Assembly: GCA_047967505.1 (NCBI GenBank)
Contig: CM106538.1
Source: Dipteris shenzhenensis
Taxonomy: Eukaryota > Polypodiophyta > Polypodiopsida > Gleicheniales
Reading direction: 5' to 3' (one strand)
DNA length: 64,000 nt
The notes beneath the pieces were generated by a model. It did not search any database, was not told the origin of the DNA, and was given only the letters and a program-made list of their open reading frames with translations. The position numbers and the translations under genes are program-made. Numbering within the stretch: position 1 is the stretch's first letter; the number at the start of each line of letters is the position of its first letter. This document shows positions 1 to 10,012 of the stretch, piece after piece.

Positions 1-1661
1 TACCACAGCCATGGCTATGCAGGATACGGCTCTTGTCCAGATGGGACAGCAAATTGGTCAACAGATCACATCTGCCATTGTTATGCAGGATAAGGGTAAG
101 CAGCCCATACCCCAGCACGCGGACCATTCAGACAGTCAATATGTTTTGTCTGCTCCACGCAGGGGTTTTATGGCAGATGCCCATCGTGCCTATGAGCATC
201 AATCTTCTGGACCATTGCATGTACCCCAACTTGGGGATTATCTGGACATAGATGATGCATTTTCTATGCCACAGAGCACCTTCTTGTAGGATGTCAGGCC
301 ATCTTTTGGCTCTCAGCTTTCTGCATCTATGCAGGCTGAGCTATCTTTATTGGGCCGACCCGTTGGTGTGCATCCGGCTAGTGCTCCTTTAACTGCACCA
401 ACGAGTATGCCTGAAGTTGGCTTGGGTTTATATGGCAACCCACACCCCTGGGAGAGAGGTCAGTCCTCTTCTCAGCCCTTTAGTATGCCATCATTTCGGA
501 GAGATGCATTTGGCAAAGAGACCCAACCCAGGGTTCATGCACCTATCGCTCCGCCAACAAGCACATATAGCCAGACACAGCCAGTGCATCAAATGGAAGT
601 GGCTTCTACGCAGCAAGGGGTTGGTGGTGGGCAGCAAGCCACTTTTGATGACATGTTGGCAGATTCTTTGCGTTCATACAGGGCCCTACCTGAGGCCATC
701 AAACTTGAGATGCCCTTCTCCAATTATGTGAAGCTCAAGCGTGATGATGCTTGCACTTTTGGAAGTTACACACACAAGAATTATGCAGCCCAGGATATCA
801 AGGACAAACTCATAGTGCATAAGTTTAAAGGGGACACTCGCACTCCCAATGAGTTGGAGGAGTGGCTCACGAAGCAGGAAGACTATTTCCACTTCTACCC
901 CAAGTCTGAGGAGGAGCGCATCATTTTTGTAGGTATGCATATGCAAGACTATGCCCACACATGGTGGCGATACATGAGGGATTCGCCTCAGAAACCAATC
1001 ACTTGGAGGGGTTTCAAAGAATTGATGGTCACTACATTTGTATCTCCACTTATATTGGATCAATACTTGGCTGAATTTTATGCCTTGTCACAGACCGGTA
1101 CGGTCCTAGAGTACTTGCAACGCTTTTGGAGGCTTTCCCTGTTTGTGCAGGACGTATCTGAAAAGGTAAAGCTGTTGCGTTTCATCCATGGGTTAATTCT
1201 TCTCTCACTGCAGATGTGAAGGCACATAACCCTCAAACAATTGAGAGGGCAGCTCAGCTTGCAGAAGTATTCGAGCCTAAATATGCTGGCAAGCACAGAA
1301 ATGCCATGGGCAGCTCGCATGCTACGGGGTATGACGCTGAGTCGAAGCCTAAGTTTGCTGAGTGGACTGACAAGAAATCTGCAGCAGCACCATTTCCTCG
1401 CTTTCCTACTGTCTTGGGTAGTAAGATGCCATATGCCAGGCCTTACAGGTATCCTAATGCCAAGCCTGGAGGCAAGCCTACTGCTGGAAATGAGCAGGCT
1501 GAGATAAAACAGCATACACGGGCAATAATAGACAGCAGAAAGAAGGCCAACTTATGTTTTAAATGTGGCGAGAAATGGACTCCTAAGCACAGGAATGTGT
1601 GCAAGATGCGCAACAATGGTACTGCCAAGCTCAGCATGATCAGTGACCTCTCAAATGACGA
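1..1661 (+). pseudogene. gag of the outer Ty3/gypsy chromovirus, left part
   Basis: Capsid/nucleocapsid polyprotein of an LTR retrotransposon, which would package element RNA in cytoplasmic particles. Reading begins before or near base 11 and runs in one frame to about 1,195 with an in-frame stop at 287. A frameshift (about one base lost near 1,195) then moves it to the frame that ends at 1,661. The retrotransposon gag domain lies at about 820-1,200 (acidic helix, paired Trp in 'TWWRYM', 'FVSPLILDQY'). A CCHC-like zinc knuckle follows at about 1,555-1,610 (CFKCGEKWTPKH, last Cys present). The frame is cut at 1,661, where LTR sequence of another element starts, and protein of the same type resumes at 14,637, so the two parts are halves of one element. 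Non-functional. Confidence 0.8.
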
Positions 1662-2081
1662 GGTACGGACCAGTTAGAGGTCTTCGCTATTTTGGGCGCT
1701 TGGGGCCCGAGTCTATACAAGGGGCCCAGGGGTTCAGTTCTCAGAGAGCCAATGGGAGCAAGTTTCGTTCCCAGGTGCTAGGTCTGATCCTGGATTGAGT
1801 CGCGGACGCGCGCCTGCATCATAGCATAGCCCAAGGCCCAGCAGCAGATCCCAGGCTTCACAGCGCCACCTGGTGGTATGGGACACCAGGCTGGTTAGGA
1901 TCTGGTTGGGAGTTCATGCCAGTAGCTCAACTCATGGCTCGGAGGGGACATCTCCTAATTCGGGATCACATCCCGTAGATGTCATGGTTGGGTGGTAAGC
2001 AGCCTGCTCAGTTTCCTCACGTTGTGTGTGTTCTTGTGTTTGCTTGCAGATCAAAGGTTTCAGGAGTGCTGGGACGTGTCA
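1662..2081 (+). repeat. Truncated 5' LTR of the inner chromovirus
   Basis: Matches 14,217-14,636 almost base for base. The first about 110 bases of the LTR (as at 14,107-14,216) are missing and gag of the outer element abuts it directly. The TATA box of the intact copy (TATATAAG at 14,269) reads TATACAAG here. The LTR ends in GTGTCA, two bases before the primer site. Confidence 0.85.
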
Positions 2082-2083
2082 GT

Positions 2084-2096
2084 TGGTATCAGAGCC
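2084..2096 (+). promoter_or_regulatory. Primer binding site, initiator tRNA-Met type
   Basis: TGGTATCAGAGCC, the standard plant retrotransposon primer site complementary to the 3' end of initiator tRNA-Met, two bases after the 5' LTR. Confidence 0.9.
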
Positions 2097-2927
2097 AACT
2101 CCTGAGGTAGGAACTTCTGTTGCGAAAATTTTGGATGATTCTTTCTCCAGGTATGCCCTAATTTCGAAATTCGTGCTCAAACCCTGCAAGTGTCTGTTGG
2201 TTCATCGCTTAAGGGAAGTGGTATTAGATTGGGATAGAAGGAACGAGAGAGGGAGAGTGCAAGGTGATTTCGTTGCAAGAAGTGACAGGTTGAGAGAGAG
2301 GGAGAGAGGTGTAGTTAAGAGGAAGTAGTGGGGTCCAGGTAGAGGCGTCAAAAGGGAGTCAGGAGAGAGCGTAGAGTTGGGGCGAACCAAAGGGGATCCC
2401 GCATGTCGGCTGGCTGCTCAGGCGTTGTGATGGTAGGTAGAAGGGGAGCATAGGAAGGTGTGCAACAGGATAGGGCTAGATCGTAATCTAGGCCAGTTGC
2501 TTTTCGGGGGGGCCTGGGGCTTTAAAAAGCGCTACCCCTCCATTTTTTGGAGGGTGAGCTTTTTGAAAAGCAGGGCTTTACTAAAAGCCTGCTCTCCCGC
2601 TATTAGTACGGCCCAATTGCCTTCTCCCATAGCCTGTAAATTGCGCAGAATTCCAGCCCCTCTACACCTTCACGCCCGGGAGCCAGAACACTTGTACGGC
2701 TTGCTACAGTCCTTCGTACGGACAGCCAGGAGCGGAGTCCCACGTTCCAGAATCTGAGCTGAATCGTCAGCTCAGCTCAGCCAGCTTACCTTCTTCATCA
2801 ACCAGCTTTCCCTTCTTCCATCGCCTCCTTCTTGGCCAGCTTTCACTTCGTTTCTACCTCCTAGCTCCGAGGCCACCTGCTTGTTTCTCTTCTCTAGCCT
2901 ATCTTCTTTTCAGATCAGATTTCAGCC
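2097..2927 (+). other. Leader of the inner chromovirus
   Basis: About 830 bases between primer site and gag with no credible gene. Two hairpins stand out. One is at about 2,529-2,566 (arms AAAAAGCGCTACCCCTCCA and TGGAGGGTGAGCTTTTT), followed by a second at about 2,570-2,594 (AGCAGGGCTTT / AAAAGCCTGCT). A packaging or dimerisation role is possible in this position but is only inferred. Confidence 0.5.
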
Positions 2928-3725
2928 ATGGCTAATTCTGTAAACCCTGAGCTTGCGATGGGAGACCAGGATTTGAACTACCATGCGGAGGATGATCAGG
3001 GTCTCTATGATGATCTGATTACGAAAAAAGCCTTTAGTGAATTCACCACTGCTCTTGATGGAAAGTTTGAGCAAGTTAACACGAATCAAACGGGGTTGAC
3101 ACAGCAACTCCAAGGGATTCAGACTACACTCACACTTTTGACTAGCACTGTTCAGGCGCTCACGCATGTGGATGCCATGGCTTCAGTGTTAGGTCCGAAC
3201 ATCACTCCAGATCATTTTCCCGGAGACCAGAAGTCTCGTACCAAGGAGGTTGTTGACACTTGGTTGCACAAGTGGCAAGTACACTTCCAGTCTCACCCTT
3301 ATCCAGATGACAAGAAAATACAGCTTGCAGCCAGGTTTATGTCATGAAAGGCTTTATTGTGGTGGAAGGAACTCCAACCCAAGCCTGCAACATGGATAGA
3401 ATTCAAAGGGGTCTTCAGGAAAGAGTTTCTGAAAAAGGAGGAAGATAACGATATCGTACGCAAGCTCAAAGCCCTCGATATGTCCAAGCTGAATTTGACT
3501 TTTGAGGTTTATCTTCAAAGGTTTCGAGATTTGCAGACCAGAGCTACAAAGATGGATCCAGTGACCTTGTTAGGTTTCTTTGTGGATGGTTTGCCTGACT
3601 CGTACAAGTTACAGATCAAGAACAACAAGTGTACCACGTTACAAGAGGCCATGAATTACGTGCGCATTTATGATGATACCATGGCCAGCGCAAAGGGAAC
3701 CACAGTTGCCGACACGGGTGGGAAG
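2928..3725 (+). pseudogene. gag of the inner chromovirus, N-terminal part
   Basis: Starts at an ATG in a good plant context (GCCATGGCT). One frame runs to about 3,725 with a single in-frame TGA at 3,345-3,347. The protein has an N-terminal coiled region, then the retrotransposon gag fold ('ALLWWKEL', 'WIEFKGVFRKEFL', 'LQRFRDLQTRA', 'FVDGLPDSYK'). The C-terminal linker is cut at about 3,725 where copia sequence enters. The rest, including the zinc knuckle, resumes at about 10,371. Confidence 0.8.
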
Positions 3726-4238
3726 AATTCGAAATCTAGAGACTCAACTTGCGAACGAGAAACTGTCTGAGTCTGAAGCGACAGAGAAGTTCATCACCAG
3801 GGTGAAAAATCTGCGCGATCAGATGACTACGATTGGTATCACCATCACCAGCGAGAATCTAGCACGAAGGTGCATACGGATCCTCCCACCAAAGTACGAC
3901 GGTCTTGTTACGGCGCTGAATACGCAAAATAGAAATCCATCCCTCAACTTTGAGGATTTCAGCGCAATGCTTCTAGAGGAGGAGATGCGTCAAAAGACGA
4001 GGACTGGAGAAGATTCGGCTTTCTGAACTGGATCAAAGAAAGGTAAGGGTAAGGACTCTGGTAACCCATCTTCTTCTGATGATAAAAAGAGAAGGAAGAA
4101 GATCAAGTGCTTCTATTGCAACAAGGCAGGGCACAAGCAGAAGTAGAGCTATTCGTAGCAATTGAGGAGATTTGCATGGAGGCAGTTCATGTACCTGCGG
4201 ATGAACCTTGGATTATTGACAGTGGTGCATCGCGCCAC
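3726..4238 (+). pseudogene. Copia gag C-terminus and start of protease
   Basis: The first part reads as the UBN2-type copia gag ('KFITRVKNLRDQM', 'ILPPKYDGLVTALNTQ', 'EDFSAMLLEEEMR'), ending at a stop at 4,024-4,026. In other frames it continues with a basic linker, a half zinc knuckle (CFYCNKAGHK at about 4,108-4,137) followed by a stop, and the aspartic protease active site DSGASRHM at about 4,217-4,240. The protease is cut at 4,243 by an LTR and continues at 10,013. Dead. Confidence 0.75.
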
Positions 4239-4243
4239 ATGAT

Positions 4244-4565
4244 TGTTGAAAATGGGGAGAGGGTGAGAGACACTCATCACATGATTGGAGACAAGAGTTG
4301 AGTCACAATAGCCGATGTTGATAGATGGTTGAATCGTAGCAAGTACATGGCCTCATTTATAGGCTGGGCAAGCCTTATCTTCCCACACTGACACCTCATA
4401 GATGAGGTCACACACAAGAGAATCTAGATCCTATAATTTAGGGGAGGAATCACACCTACCACATGAGGTGGCACAAGTGGCCTCAAGACTCTTCACACTC
4501 ACACAACTGTAGGACACTCCTAGGACTCTAGGACCACACATACTAGGACTCCGATAGTTCCAACA
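4244..4565 (-). repeat. 3' LTR of the older gag-only element
   Basis: 322 bp with inverted ends TGTTG...CAACA. Differs from the copy at 9,719-10,012 by five substitutions, a one-base indel and a 27-bp loss in the other copy. On the minus strand a TATAAATG box lies at about 4,354-4,361. Confidence 0.9.
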
Positions 4566-4582
4566 AACCCCCCTTCGGAGCT
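4566..4582 (-). other. Polypurine tract of the older gag-only element
   Basis: On the minus strand a purine-rich run (CGAAGGGGGGTT) directly precedes the 3' LTR, the expected plus-strand priming site. Confidence 0.8.
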
Positions 4583-4934
4583 AGGGTGAGAAACTATGAC
4601 ATCATCCAGACTGTGCATCCCAGGCAATCTCAGAGGCTAACAACTGAGCATAATTCAGAGGTTGAACCAAGCACTCTCATGGCTTAGGTGTCAACGAGAT
4701 CAGAGACTCAAATCTGAGCATGGATGCATGACCAACTCATAGGTCTAGGGAGTACACCAACATCCTTAAACTCGGCCAGGCCTGATAAAGGAAAGACATA
4801 ACAACCCCCCTGTTTCCTAACTGGGTACATGGGAATAAGTGGAGCCTTTTATAGGACAAGGCACACAAAATGACAAATTATTACATCATTTTAGGGGGAC
4901 TACCCAAGGCAGAGTACCTAACACACACACGATT

Positions 4935-5806
4935 CTAGAAAGCCCACTCTTCATCTATCACCTCATGGAGGGATAGACCAAAAACAACAACAGTGCAGGC
5001 TTGTTCCTCAGGTCCACAAGGTGTAGCTTCATCGTCTTCGTCCTCGCTCTGCTCCGCAACCAGATTGGCATGTTCTTTGGCTTGTACCTTTGCCATCTTC
5101 TTGAAGCAACGATCCTCTGGATGGCCAGGCCAAGCTTCTGACAGTAATTACATTTAAGAGGTTTTCCTTTCTTCTTGGGCTTATTCTTGAGAAAGAATGC
5201 TTTATCACGTTCAAAAGAAGATTCTGCTTTCTCTGTAAGCCTACGGTCCTCATCAATGAGATGAGCTACCATATCCTTAAAGCTCATATTGCGGCTGACT
5301 CTCAGGACAGCAAGGATCTCACTGTACTTGGAAATGTCTTCAATACTTGAGAGAAGTACAGCAACTTGATCATCATCTTCAACAATGGCTCGGATGGCAG
5401 ATAATTGTTGGAGAATTGACCCAAGATTGCTCAAGTGTTCATTGAGGGTTTCAGTTTCCTTCATCTTGAGCTTGAAGAGTTTTTGTTTGAGAAAGACTTT
5501 GGAATTATTAATCTTATTTCCAAACAAATTCTCTAATTTTTCCCAAACGTCATTTGAAGTCTTATCAAAATCCACATGGTGGATAAAGTTGTCAGCTAAA
5601 GCTAGGCCAATGATAGCCATTGCTTTATCATTTTGGTTCTCCCACCAACTGATTCTAGCATCATCACTTTGGGGTTTTGGCTCCTTGCCATTGGTGATAT
5701 TCCATATGCCTTCTCGCAAAAGAAGAAGCCGGAGTTTCGTCTGCCAAGTTGGGAAATTGTTCCCTGAGAATTTCTCGATGAACGAGGAGAATTTTATGCT
5801 ATCCAT
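4935..5806 (-). pseudogene. Copia-type gag of the older gag-only element
   Basis: Starts with Met at 5,806. The N-terminus has the copia gag pre-domain ('FSGNNFPTWQTKLRLLL', 'GIWNI'), then a UBN2 domain ('AIIGLALADNFIHHV', 'VWEKLENLF', 'LKQKLFKLKM'). A basic stretch precedes a CCHC knuckle of which only CNYC is in frame. About 5 extra bases (a GGCC-flanked repeat) near 5,125-5,135 shift the frame, and the alternative frame carries the remaining knuckle residues, an acidic tail and a stop near 4,935. About 290 residues, the whole coding capacity of the element. One frameshift; otherwise open. Confidence 0.85.
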
Positions 5807-6794
5807 TGGTGGGAAGGTCTTAGCTGTTATTACAGCCAGTGTCTAAATCCCTTACAATGTTTACTCCAAAAAACCAAAAAAAAAGGCACAGAGGAGACCT
5901 CAGATTATCAAGAAAGAATGCTGATTTCAGCCTTCAGAAGCATAACTCCAGGAATGGAATTGGAAGACATGGAGCTATACTAGATACATGCTTCGACAGT
6001 AGCTTAAAAACAGCAATTTTCATGTCATACCATGTGAGCCATCCTGTCCGGACTGAAACTTGCAGCAGCACCTTCTTCAGTTCACGGTCAGCTGTTGGAA
6101 ACAGTGCGCCCCTTTGCTGAATTAAAGGCGATGAAGAGGGCTGGAGAAGACGAACAGGAGCAGATTTGACTGTGGCGTCTTCAGAAAGCATGGCATGGCG
6201 ACAGTTCCAAGATGGCGTGAAGAGGCACTTTGATGCAGTTTTGGCGGCCGGGTGAGACCGTGACGTGTGAGTCGATGGCCACGGCCTTCACAAGGTCATC
6301 AGTCGCCGGTGCATGCGAGACGCCGCCAAATCATCGCACTTATTACAAGACACAGATCACGACACCTTCGCAGGAGCTGTCACAGGTCATTTCATCCCGC
6401 AAGCAGCACACAATTTGATCTAGACCACAAGTGAACCCACGAACTGAAAGAACAAATCTGCAATTTCTGCCTTCGTGCTGCTGCCTGAGAGAGATCTCAG
6501 ATCGTGGACAGAGATCCCAAAAGAATAAGCAAAATGTTGTTGGAGAACTGGTGGCGAGTCACACCACGATCATCCTGGCGAGTTTGCATAGTGAGGGGGC
6601 GTCCGCTCGTCAAGCAGCAAACAGCATCAGACCATCACGCCATCCTTTTCGAGTATGGTGTCCAGATTAGTTCAAGTCGGCAGGGAATGGCGGGCTGTAT
6701 TGCTGATCATGAGCAAAAAATTGAGGACGGGTAGAGCAAAGGCTTTCAGGCGATTCCTTATACAATGTTGATAGTAGAGATTAGCGCAGGTAAG
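5807..6794 (-). other. Leader of the older gag-only element (part)
   Basis: Nearly 1 kb upstream of its gag with no supported gene. It continues at 9,437-9,704 beyond the nested younger element. This long untranslated leader is a trait shared with the younger copy. Confidence 0.6.
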
Positions 6795-7081
6795 TGTTGG
6801 TAAACTGAAAGGAAAGAGTAGAGTGGACACAAATTCAGAATACTTGCATATAGAATGAAGAAGAGTGAGGTCCTTACGTAGGCACCTCTTACATGCTCAC
6901 TGACATCACTGATGACTTCAGAGCTCCACAATCATCTCCTCAATCTGCTCCTAGATTCTCTCAATCATCCTATGTGGCTTACCACCACCTAACTGTGCTT
7001 ATGGGCACCTAACTGTGCCTCTAGCACTCACACATAGAAACCAAGGTGTGCCTGAGGCATACACCTTGATATATCCCAACA
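6795..7081 (-). repeat. 3' LTR of the young gag-only element
   Basis: 287 bp, TGTTGG...CCAACA. The flanking purine tract is at 7,082-7,096 (minus strand: CTTGAGGGGGGGTT). Confidence 0.93.
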
Positions 7082-7460
7082 AACCCCCCCTCAAGGGAAT
7101 GCCTCAGGCTACGTCAAGGATACAGCTAGCACAAGGTGTCTCATGCCATCTCATGGTGGTCATGGATCTATCAATGGCTAGGATCTCAAGCTAGCAAGGG
7201 TTCCCATGGGTGTAAGGTAAACAAAAGGGATACAAAAAGACCTTCGAATGGTTATTTCCCCTGTATGTACATGCACACAATGTCTGCAGGAGGTACCATG
7301 GAGCAAAACAGATACACATGGCCTACATCATAAGGTGACCAGAGGTGTTTACAAAACACACAAAACACAATAGTTTATTTCATTCATTTTGGAGGACTAT
7401 CCAGGCTGAGTACCTTGACTCAACATAAAAAGAGAGATCTGGAGCATACATAGAGATGAT

Positions 7461-8287
7461 TTAAAATGCATAATCTTCAAAGGATGCCTCATCTTGTGGA
7501 GGCACATCAACTGAAAGTAGATTAGCATTTTCTGTCTTTGCTTTGGCTTTGCAAAACTTCTCATGATGATTGTTTTTGCCACAGTGTTTGCATGGATTGA
7601 TTTTGAAGCAGTCCTTTGAAAGGTGATTTGTCTTCCCACAATGATTGCAAGGTGAAAACTTGCCCTTCTGGATTTTTATAGCATAAGCTGTGTCATTGCC
7701 TTTCCTGAGCTCCATGTGCCTTTCTTCTTCTTGGAGAGCACAGATAATACCTTCAAGATTAGGATTAGGAAGATTTTTCAAAGTGGTAACAATATGATCA
7801 TAATCTTTAGGCATACTCTTAAGCAACACTGCCATAGCATCATCTGTAGTGATAGGAGAGTTTATAGAAGCAAGTTGAGTCATAAGACTCCGCATGTAAT
7901 TGACATGGGCTGCAAAGTGCCACTAACCATCTTCAATTCAAAGAAAGAGATTTTAAGTGATAATTTTGAGATGTGAGAGCTAGCACCAAAAATCATGTCA
8001 AGCTTCTGCCAAGCTTCTGAAGGAGACTCTAAGTTAGAGATGTGATGAATATAATCATCTCCTAAAGCAAGAGCAATGATACCATATGCTTTCTCCTCTC
8101 TAGCAGGATCCCTTGCAGGGAGTGTCAGAGCTGAGGATTCTCCAGCATTGGAGGCTGTAGAAGAAGAAGTTGAAGTCGGTTTGACAAGTCCCCAGAGGTT
8201 TTTCCTCATCAATGCAAATTTCACCTTCATCTGCCATGTGTGGAAGCCCTTTCCATTGAACTTATCTATATTCAATATGGTAGCCAT
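7461..8287 (-). pseudogene. Copia-type gag of the young gag-only element (one frameshift)
   Basis: Begins with Met at 8,287 ('MATILNIDKFNGKGFHTWQ'), the usual copia gag start, then 'LALGDDYIHHI' and 'EAWQKLDMIF'. A one-base shift near 7,918 moves it to the frame that carries 'YMRSLMTQLASI', 'LKSMPKDYDHIV' and two zinc knuckles (CNHCGKTNHLSKDC and CKHCGKNNHHEKFC at about 7,552-7,640). It ends in an acidic tail before a stop at 7,461. Two knuckles are unusual for copia gag, which normally has one. About 275 residues and the only protein of the element; the shift may be recent given the near-identical LTRs. Confidence 0.87.
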
Positions 8288-9133
8288 GAGAGGGTCTAAC
8301 CCAGGTATTGGGCAGTGTCTTCTCTCTTACAAGGCTAGAATAACAACTGAAAGGCTTCCAAATATAAGCATTTAATGTAGCAAAGACTAGTGACCAAAAT
8401 ACAATCAATAATGCTTTTTCTTACATGCTTCATAGAGGTGGCTAAAATGAAAGCTTTCCAATCAAAACCAGATATAGCAACTCAAAGCAAAGCTGAAGCC
8501 ACAGTTGTACTGATGTTATTGAAAACTTCAAAAACTCAGAAATGCTAGAGTAGCATCTTATGTAGCATCACTTTCAAAAACTTGTCAAAACTGTCAAAAT
8601 CAAAAGACTGAACTTGGAGGGCTTGAATCTCACTCTCCAGAGCAAAGAAAAAGGGGGTTTCTGAGGCAAAAGAAAGCTTATATACCACAGAAGGTCCACT
8701 GAGGAGAAGCAGTGCAAAATCGCGTCAGGGCGCCATAGCTTGGCTCTCCATTTTCGACTGGTTTTTCTCTGTTTTCAGCTTGAATATGCAGCCATTGCTG
8801 CTCAGATTTCAGCACAGGATAGCTCTAGGTATGGAGAAGCTCCCTCTGAAAGGAATTAGAGAAGCATGGAGCATTCTCAGAGAAAACGCAGGAAGAAGGG
8901 TCGACGATCTGCGTGAAATGGCGACGAGCAGAGGCAGTGATTCTTCAATTCCTTGCAGCCAGGGGTTCGCCCCTTCAAGGTGTATCTCCAGCAGGAAGGG
9001 CGTGGAGAATGGCAGAGAAACGGAGGAGAACAGGCTTAAGCAAGTTTTGGGAAGAAGAGGAAGAGATGGTGAAGAAGAAGATGGAGAAGAAGATGATGAT
9101 GTGGCAGAAATGGAATCAAGGGGGATTAAATGG
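8288..9133 (-). other. Leader of the young gag-only element
   Basis: About 850 bases between primer site and gag. No supported gene. A purine-rich (GAA/GAAGAG) stretch at about 9,035-9,110 resembles the one at about 38,840-38,900 in another, fragmentary element of this group. Confidence 0.6.
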
Positions 9134-9144
9134 CTCTGATACCA
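9134..9144 (-). promoter_or_regulatory. Primer binding site of the young gag-only element
   Basis: CTCTGATACCA on the plus strand, i.e. TGGTATCAGAG on the minus strand (initiator tRNA-Met), directly adjoining the 5' LTR. Confidence 0.9.
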
Positions 9145-9431
9145 TGTTGGTAAACTGAAAGGAAAGAGTAGAGTGGACACAAATTCAGAATACTTGCATA
9201 TAGAATGAAGAAGAGTGAGGTCCTTATGTAGGCACCTCTTACATGCTCACTGACATCACTGATGACTTCAGAGCTCCACAATCATCTCCTCAATCTGCTC
9301 CTAGATTCTCTCAATCATCCTATGTGGCTTACCACCACCTAACTGTGCTTATGGGCACCTAACTGTGCCTCTAGCACTCACACATAGAAACCAAGGTGTG
9401 CCTAAGGCATACACCTTGATATATCCCAACA
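9145..9431 (-). repeat. 5' LTR of the young gag-only element
   Basis: 287 bp, two differences from the copy at 6,795-7,081. Followed by the target duplication GTAAG. Confidence 0.93.
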
Positions 9432-9704
9432 GTAAGTTCTGACGAACGGGTAGCGGCAAACAGGGCAGCGCAGATGATCAGTGCAGGACCACATCAACAC
9501 ACAGCGCAGGTAGAGTTTCGGGCAGCAGCAAAAGTCACGATCAGCATCAGATCGTCAGTCGAACAGTAGATGTTGAGTAGCAAATGGCAAAGATCTCAGA
9601 TTGTCAAAGTAGCGCTTGTTGATGACGACCCAAAGACAGCCACTGTAGGTAATGGTGGCAGCTACAGCTCCAGGAGAGGGAGTGCAGGAGCTAGCCTCTC
9701 CATA

Positions 9705-9716
9705 GCTCTGATACCA
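9705..9716 (-). promoter_or_regulatory. Primer binding site of the older gag-only element
   Basis: GCTCTGATACCA on the plus strand (TGGTATCAGAGC on the minus strand), two bases from the 5' LTR. Same tRNA-Met type as the younger copy. Confidence 0.9.
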
Positions 9717-9718
9717 TT

Positions 9719-10012
9719 TGTTGAAAATGGGAAGAGGGTGAGAGACACTCATCACATGATTGGAGACAAGAGCTGAGGCACAATAGCCGATGTTGATAGA
9801 TGGTTGAATCGTAGCAAGTACATGGCCTCATTTATAGGCTGGGCAAGCCTTATCTTCCCACACTGACATCTCATAGATGAGGTCACACACAAGAGAATCT
9901 AGATCCTATAATTTAGGGGAGAAATCACACCTACCACATGAGGTGGCACAAGTGGCCTCAAGACTCTTCACACTCACACAACTGTAGGACACTCTAGGAC
10001 TCTAGGACCACA
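9719..10012 (-). repeat. 5' LTR of the older gag-only element, 27 bp short
   Basis: Copy of 4,244-4,565. Compared with it, 27 bases next to the outer end are gone while the terminal CA and target duplication remain, consistent with a deletion between short AC/CA repeats. Confidence 0.88.

Larger units (their letters stand above)
6795..9431 (-). mobile_element. Young, structurally complete gag-only copia-like element
   Basis: 2,637-bp LTR element on the minus strand with LTRs of exactly 287 bp each (6,795-7,081 and 9,145-9,431), inverted ends TGTTG/CAACA and perfect 5-bp target duplications GTAAG (6,790-6,794 and 9,432-9,436). The LTRs differ at two sites only (C/T near 6,877, G/A near 7,057), about 99.3% identity, so it is the youngest insertion in the window. 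It carries leader, gag and purine tract but no pol, so it must borrow enzymes from another element. It sits in the leader of a related element of the same orientation. Confidence 0.93.
4244..10012 (-). mobile_element. Gag-only copia-like element, older copy, nested in copia protease
   Basis: LTR retrotransposon on the minus strand: 5' LTR 9,719-10,012, primer site 9,705-9,716, leader, gag 4,935-5,806, purine tract, 3' LTR 4,244-4,565. No protease, integrase or RT lies between gag and the purine tract (about 370 bases), so it is non-autonomous, like the class called TR-GAG. The target duplication is ATGAT (4,239-4,243) / ATGAC (10,013-10,017), one mismatch, and joining the flanks restores the copia protease reading. 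About 3.1 kb without the element nested in its leader. Confidence 0.85.

Noticed and set aside
8809-9180. Plus- and minus-strand frames in the leader of the young gag-only element
   Set aside because: They lie in the GAA-rich leader, differ between family members and cross the primer site and LTR.
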